Source of the DNA: Haloarcula regularis
Lineage (GTDB): Archaea > Halobacteriota > Halobacteria > Halobacteriales > Haloarculaceae
Assembly: GCF_029338315.1 (NCBI RefSeq)
Contig: NZ_CP119794.1
Coordinates: 1,240,001-1,304,000 of the forward strand
Direction of reading: 5' to 3'
DNA length: 64,000 nt
Below, one piece after another: positions 61,014 to 64,000 of this stretch (positions are counted from its first letter, which is position 1; each line of letters begins with the position of its first letter). The notes beneath the pieces were generated by a model that saw nothing but the letters and a program-made list of their open reading frames with translations, was not told the DNA's origin and did no database searches. A program made the position numbers and the translations under genes.

Positions 61014-61748
61014 GTGCCCGGGTCGACACTGGGCACGGGCGTCCCCGAGACAGTCAGGGCCGCACTCGCCGACCGGCCGGTCGAGGGCCAGGTCTGCCTG
61101 GAGGCCGGCGCCGGCGTCGGCAACACGACAGCCGGCCTGCTCGAGTCGGGTGCAGGCCGCGTCTACGCCGTCACCGACGACGCCGACCACGCAGCAGCCG
61201 TCCAGCGGCGCTGTGGCGACGACGACCGGGTTGACGTCGTCCGGGCCGACCTCCGGGCGACGCCGCTCCGCCCGGACTCGGTGGAGCTGGTCTCCGCGCA
61301 CGGACTCTGTAATCTCCTCGACCCCGCCGCGCTGGAGGATGTCGCGGCGGAACTCACGCGGGTCGCCGCGCCCGGGAGTCACCTCGTTGTCGACGATTAC
61401 GACCCGCTCCCCGAGGACGCGGCGGTCCGACGCCTCTTTGCCGTCGAGAACGCCGCAAGCGAACTCGCCGACGGTCGGCCAGCGCTGACATTCTACCCCG
61501 CTGCCCTGCTCAAACGCGTATTCGAGGGGCACGGCTGGTCGTTCGACCGGGAGCGGACGCTGCTGGACCCGGTCCCCTGGACCGAGAGCCACCTGTCGGC
61601 CCATACCCGAGCGGCCTGCGAGGCGGCGGGCCGGCTCCCGGACGACCTGGGCGCCCCGCTCGAACGGGCGGCCGATCGCGTCGCCGCGGACGTCGGCGCG
61701 GCGTCCACCGGGCGGATGTACAGTCTCGCCTTCCGTTGGTCCGAGTAG
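61014..61748 (+). CDS. class I SAM-dependent methyltransferase
   Basis: 244 residues from GTG 61014. Motif I LEAGAGVGNTTAGLLESGAGRVYAV is followed by the acidic loop (VVRADLRATPLRPDSVELV) and LTRVAAPGSHLVVDDYDPL. The tail (HTRAACEAAGRLPDDLGAPLERAADRV) is helical. It starts 3 nt after the AKR stop, so likely an operon. Substrate unknown. Confidence 0.87.
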   Translation: MPGSTLGTGVPETVRAALADRPVEGQVCLEAGAGVGNTTAGLLESGAGRVYAVTDDADHAAAVQRRCGDDDRVDVVRADLRATPLRPDSVELVSAHGLCNLLDPAALEDVAAELTRVAAPGSHLVVDDYDPLPEDAAVRRLFAVENAASELADGRPALTFYPAALLKRVFEGHGWSFDRERTLLDPVPWTESHLSAHTRAACEAAGRLPDDLGAPLERAADRVAADVGAASTGRMYSLAFRWSE

Positions 61749-61823
61749 CCAGGCGACCCGGGCGAGAGCCAGGGTCGCCCGCGAGTTTAAATCGGATGGC
61801 GCCCAAGCGTGGCACACAGCGCC

Positions 61824-62210
61824 ATGACGTCGGAGCCGTCCTTCTCGATCCCGCGACGCCCGGAGCGGCGTTACCCCCACGGGAGCGGCGTCGAGTACGA
61901 GGGCGGCACGACGTTCGAACTCGTCCCGAACAGCGAGCAGGCCACCGCCGACCTCGCCGCCGTCGTCGCCGGAATCCTCGCCGACGGGCCGTACCGCTAC
62001 GGCGACTTCCACGACCTGCCGATGCCGCTGTGGCTGGTCCGCGACGAGGAGACGACGGACGTGTTCCGGGTCTCCGTGCGCGACGGGACCGTCCGGCTGC
62101 ACGTCCTGCCCACGACGGAATCTGACGGCCTCAGACGATTCTACGACCGTCTTCGGGGGACCGACGCGGGAGTCTCTTGGACCGTCGACCGGTCGGTCCA
62201 GGAGGCCTGA
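61824..62210 (+). CDS. hypothetical haloarchaeal protein, ~128 residues
   Basis: Start MTSEPSFSIPRRPERRYPHGSG at 61824 is favoured because a TATA-like GTTTAAAT lies at 61784-61791; a GTG at 61809 would be too close. Segments YGDFHDLPMPLWLVRDEETTDVFRVSV and LHVLPTTESDGLRRFYDRL suggest an alpha/beta fold. No family recognised. Confidence 0.65.
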   Translation: MTSEPSFSIPRRPERRYPHGSGVEYEGGTTFELVPNSEQATADLAAVVAGILADGPYRYGDFHDLPMPLWLVRDEETTDVFRVSVRDGTVRLHVLPTTESDGLRRFYDRLRGTDAGVSWTVDRSVQEA

Positions 62211-62278
62211 GTCGTCGGGGCCTTGCGGTATCACGCGGTGCCCAAATCGTCTTACCCGGGAGACGCCTCACTGTGGGT

Positions 62279-63517
62279 ATGACAGTCTCACGCGAGGTCG
62301 AGCTCCAGGGACACATCATCGACTCCGGGACGATGGGCGCCTGTTTCGGCATCATCATGGACCTCGGCGGCTCCTTTACCGTCGAGGCGTTCGACATCGG
62401 CCGCCACAAGGACGAGGAGTCCTACGCGCGCCTCCTCGTCGAGGCCGAGGACGCGGCGACGCTCCAGACCATCGTCCACGAGCTCCACCAGAACGGGGCC
62501 AACCCCGCAAACCCCAAGGACGTGCAACTCGAATCCGCGCCGGCCGATCAGGTCGTCCCCGAGGGCTTTTACTCGACGACCAACCACCCGACGTTCGTCC
62601 GCTACGAGGGCGAGTGGCTCGAGGTCGAGCACATGGAGATGGACTGTGCGGTCGTCGTCGAGGACAGCGAGGGGCCGCGGGCGTACACGAAGGTCCTCAA
62701 CGCCGTCGAGGCGGGCGACCGCATCGTCACCGGCGAGATGGGCATCAAGGTCGAACCGCCGTCGCGGCCCCGGGATTCCGGCGGCGCCTTCGGGTTCATG
62801 CGCGGCGGCGTCTCCTCCGAGCGCCCCTCCGAGACGACCATCGAGAATATCGCCACGGCCATCCGAGAGACCAAGCGGGCAGGCGGGACGGTCCTGGCCG
62901 TCTGTGGCCCGGCGGTCATCCACACGGGCGCTCGCGAGGACCTCGCGCGCCTGGTCCGCGAGGGGTACGTCGACATGCTCTCGGCCGGCAACGGCTTCGC
63001 CGTCCACGACATCGAGCGGGACCTCTACGGCACCTCGCTGGGGATGGACACCGAGAGCCTCGACCACCCTCGCCACGGCCACAAGCACCACATCTACGCC
63101 ATCAGCGAGGTCATCCGCGAGGGCTCGATCGCGGCCGCCGTCGAGTCCGGCACCATCGAGTCCGGGGTGATGTACGAGTGCATCGAAAACGACCGCCCGT
63201 TCGTGCTCGCGGGGTCGATCCGCGACGACGGTCCGCTCCCGGACACCATCACCGACGCCATCGAGGCCCAGAACGCCATCCGCGAGCAGGCCCACGAGGC
63301 CGACATGGTGCTGATGCTCTCGACGCTGCTACACTCGGTCGCGGTGGGCAACTGCCTGCCCTCGACCACCCGGGTCGTCTGTGTCGACATCAACCCCGCG
63401 ACGGTCACCCAGCTGCTCGACCGCGGGTCCGCCCAGGCCGTTGGGATGGTCACCGACGTCGGCACGTTCGTCCCGATGCTGGCCGAGAAACTCATCGAGG
63501 GCGGCACCGCGCCGTAG
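62279..63517 (+). CDS. TIGR00300-family archaeal ornithine cyclodeaminase
   Basis: 412 residues. The N-terminal LOR/SDH domain (~1-105): VELQGHIIDSGTMGACFGIIMDLGGSFTVEAFDIGRHKDEESYARL. The catalytic NAD domain has VVPEGFYSTTNHPTFVRY, VCGPAVIHTGAREDLARLV, YVDMLSAGNGFAVHDIERDLYGTSLGM and VCVDINPATVTQLLDRG. Archaeal relatives turn ornithine into proline. It has no close partner here. Confidence 0.93.
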   Translation: MTVSREVELQGHIIDSGTMGACFGIIMDLGGSFTVEAFDIGRHKDEESYARLLVEAEDAATLQTIVHELHQNGANPANPKDVQLESAPADQVVPEGFYSTTNHPTFVRYEGEWLEVEHMEMDCAVVVEDSEGPRAYTKVLNAVEAGDRIVTGEMGIKVEPPSRPRDSGGAFGFMRGGVSSERPSETTIENIATAIRETKRAGGTVLAVCGPAVIHTGAREDLARLVREGYVDMLSAGNGFAVHDIERDLYGTSLGMDTESLDHPRHGHKHHIYAISEVIREGSIAAAVESGTIESGVMYECIENDRPFVLAGSIRDDGPLPDTITDAIEAQNAIREQAHEADMVLMLSTLLHSVAVGNCLPSTTRVVCVDINPATVTQLLDRGSAQAVGMVTDVGTFVPMLAEKLIEGGTAP

Positions 63518-63613
63518 AACTCTCCGACGGCGGGCCGACCGGCGGGCAGACCGACGTGTGAAAAATGGTGGGGTAACCGGGACGTTAAGAGGGTGGGCCG
63601 TCTCGGTCCAGGC

Positions 63614-64000
63614 ATGACCCGGAACATCCTCACGGAGGACCTCGCCGACAGCATCGTCACGACGGCCCGGACGGCCACCGGGGACTCGCTGCGCTCTGTG
63701 ACGTACTTCACCCGGGCGAACTTCGAGCAGCTCTACCTGCGGGAGGACCTCGAACGCGACGCCGACTTAAACGAGTTCGTCGGCCACGAGTGGCAGGGTT
63801 ACAAGCAGACCAAGAACGCCTACCAGGAGTCGGAACTCGGCGAGTACAAGTTCACGGTCCGGGCCTTCGAGAACGGCTACTTGCTCCGGGTGACCACGGA
63901 GCGCCAGGGCGTGCTCATCACGACAGACGGGCTCTCGATGAGTTCCTACGAGGAGATCGCCGAGGCGGTCCAGCGCCTGCTCCGCGAGGAGTCCGGCAAG
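63614..64000 (+). CDS. DUF7522-like haloarchaeal protein, 3' end outside the window
   Basis: 129 codons are visible from ATG 63614. MTRNILTEDLADSIVTTARTATGDSLRSVTYFTRANFEQLYLREDLERDADLNEFVGHEW, then a beta segment FTVRAFENGYLLRVTTERQGVLITTDGL and a closing helix. I associate it with a conserved haloarchaeal family but am not sure of the number. The stop lies beyond base 64000. Confidence 0.75.
   Translation, partial: MTRNILTEDLADSIVTTARTATGDSLRSVTYFTRANFEQLYLREDLERDADLNEFVGHEWQGYKQTKNAYQESELGEYKFTVRAFENGYLLRVTTERQGVLITTDGLSMSSYEEIAEAVQRLLREESGK

Noticed and set aside
60252..62234. 660-codon minus-strand frame
   Set aside because: Covers AKR, methyltransferase and a small gene on the other strand; no motif.

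Overview
This is a GC-rich chromosomal stretch from a halophilic archaeon of class Halobacteria; a member of the Haloarculaceae is possible but I cannot fix the genus. The evidence is a strongly acidic proteome, archaeal information-processing genes (DnaG, hypusine-type aIF5A, aIF2-beta with a TRAM tail, YchF-type GTPase), haloarchaeal families (HalOD1, HTH_10/Bat, HFX_2341, DUF5778), twin-arginine lipoproteins, and many promoters whose TATA element lies 25-30 nt before the start codon, as in leaderless genes. I found no rRNA, tRNA or CRISPR array by eye.

Layout. 1-6.5 kb: end of a PAS histidine kinase, two small membrane proteins, valyl-tRNA synthetase, and a surface protein with 77 tandem Thr-Glu pairs. 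6.7-13.4 kb: an HFX_2341 regulator, a UspA protein next to an APC transporter carrying two Usp domains, a DUF2892 protein, a sodium:solute symporter with its DUF3311 partner, and a tRNA-binding-domain protein. 13.5-19.6 kb: dnaG, a GNAT, a DUF92 membrane enzyme, two cis-prenyltransferase homologues with complementary motif losses, a lipoprotein and a cold-shock protein. 19.7-27.7 kb: a siroheme-dependent heme operon (fused AhbA-AhbB, precorrin-2 dehydrogenase, HemA), a pterin dehydratase, a HAD hydrolase, a MoeA-like protein, a GIDE-domain membrane protein and Hsp20. 27.7-35.6 kb: an ABC1 kinase, then the hypusine genes (aIF5A, agmatinase-family enzyme, deoxyhypusine synthase) interleaved with zinc-finger, Nif3 and SprT proteins, then the YchF GTPase.

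35.6-46.8 kb is more accessory: an MFS transporter, a frameshifted thioredoxin-fold lipoprotein with a membrane partner, a PIN toxin-antitoxin pair, a Brp/Blh-type carotenoid cleavage gene divergent from a phytoene-desaturase-like gene, an arsenic operon (arsR-arsC-ACR3), a broken nucleoside hydrolase and small membrane proteins. 46.9-64 kb: a Bat-type regulator, a deaminase, an orphan pyruvate-type dehydrogenase E1-alpha, a thiamine-type ABC transporter, HalOD1, CapA, aIF2-beta, cysteine synthase, SRAP, an aldo/keto reductase, a methyltransferase, a TIGR00300 ornithine cyclodeaminase and an incomplete conserved haloarchaeal protein.

Two points stand out. First, the paired cis-prenyltransferase genes look like an archaeal catalytic/non-catalytic heteromer, next to a DUF92 gene. 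Second, six genes between 37.5 and 61 kb each need a single reading-frame correction, while none before 37.5 kb does. This suggests indel errors in that part of the assembly, or less likely real gene decay.
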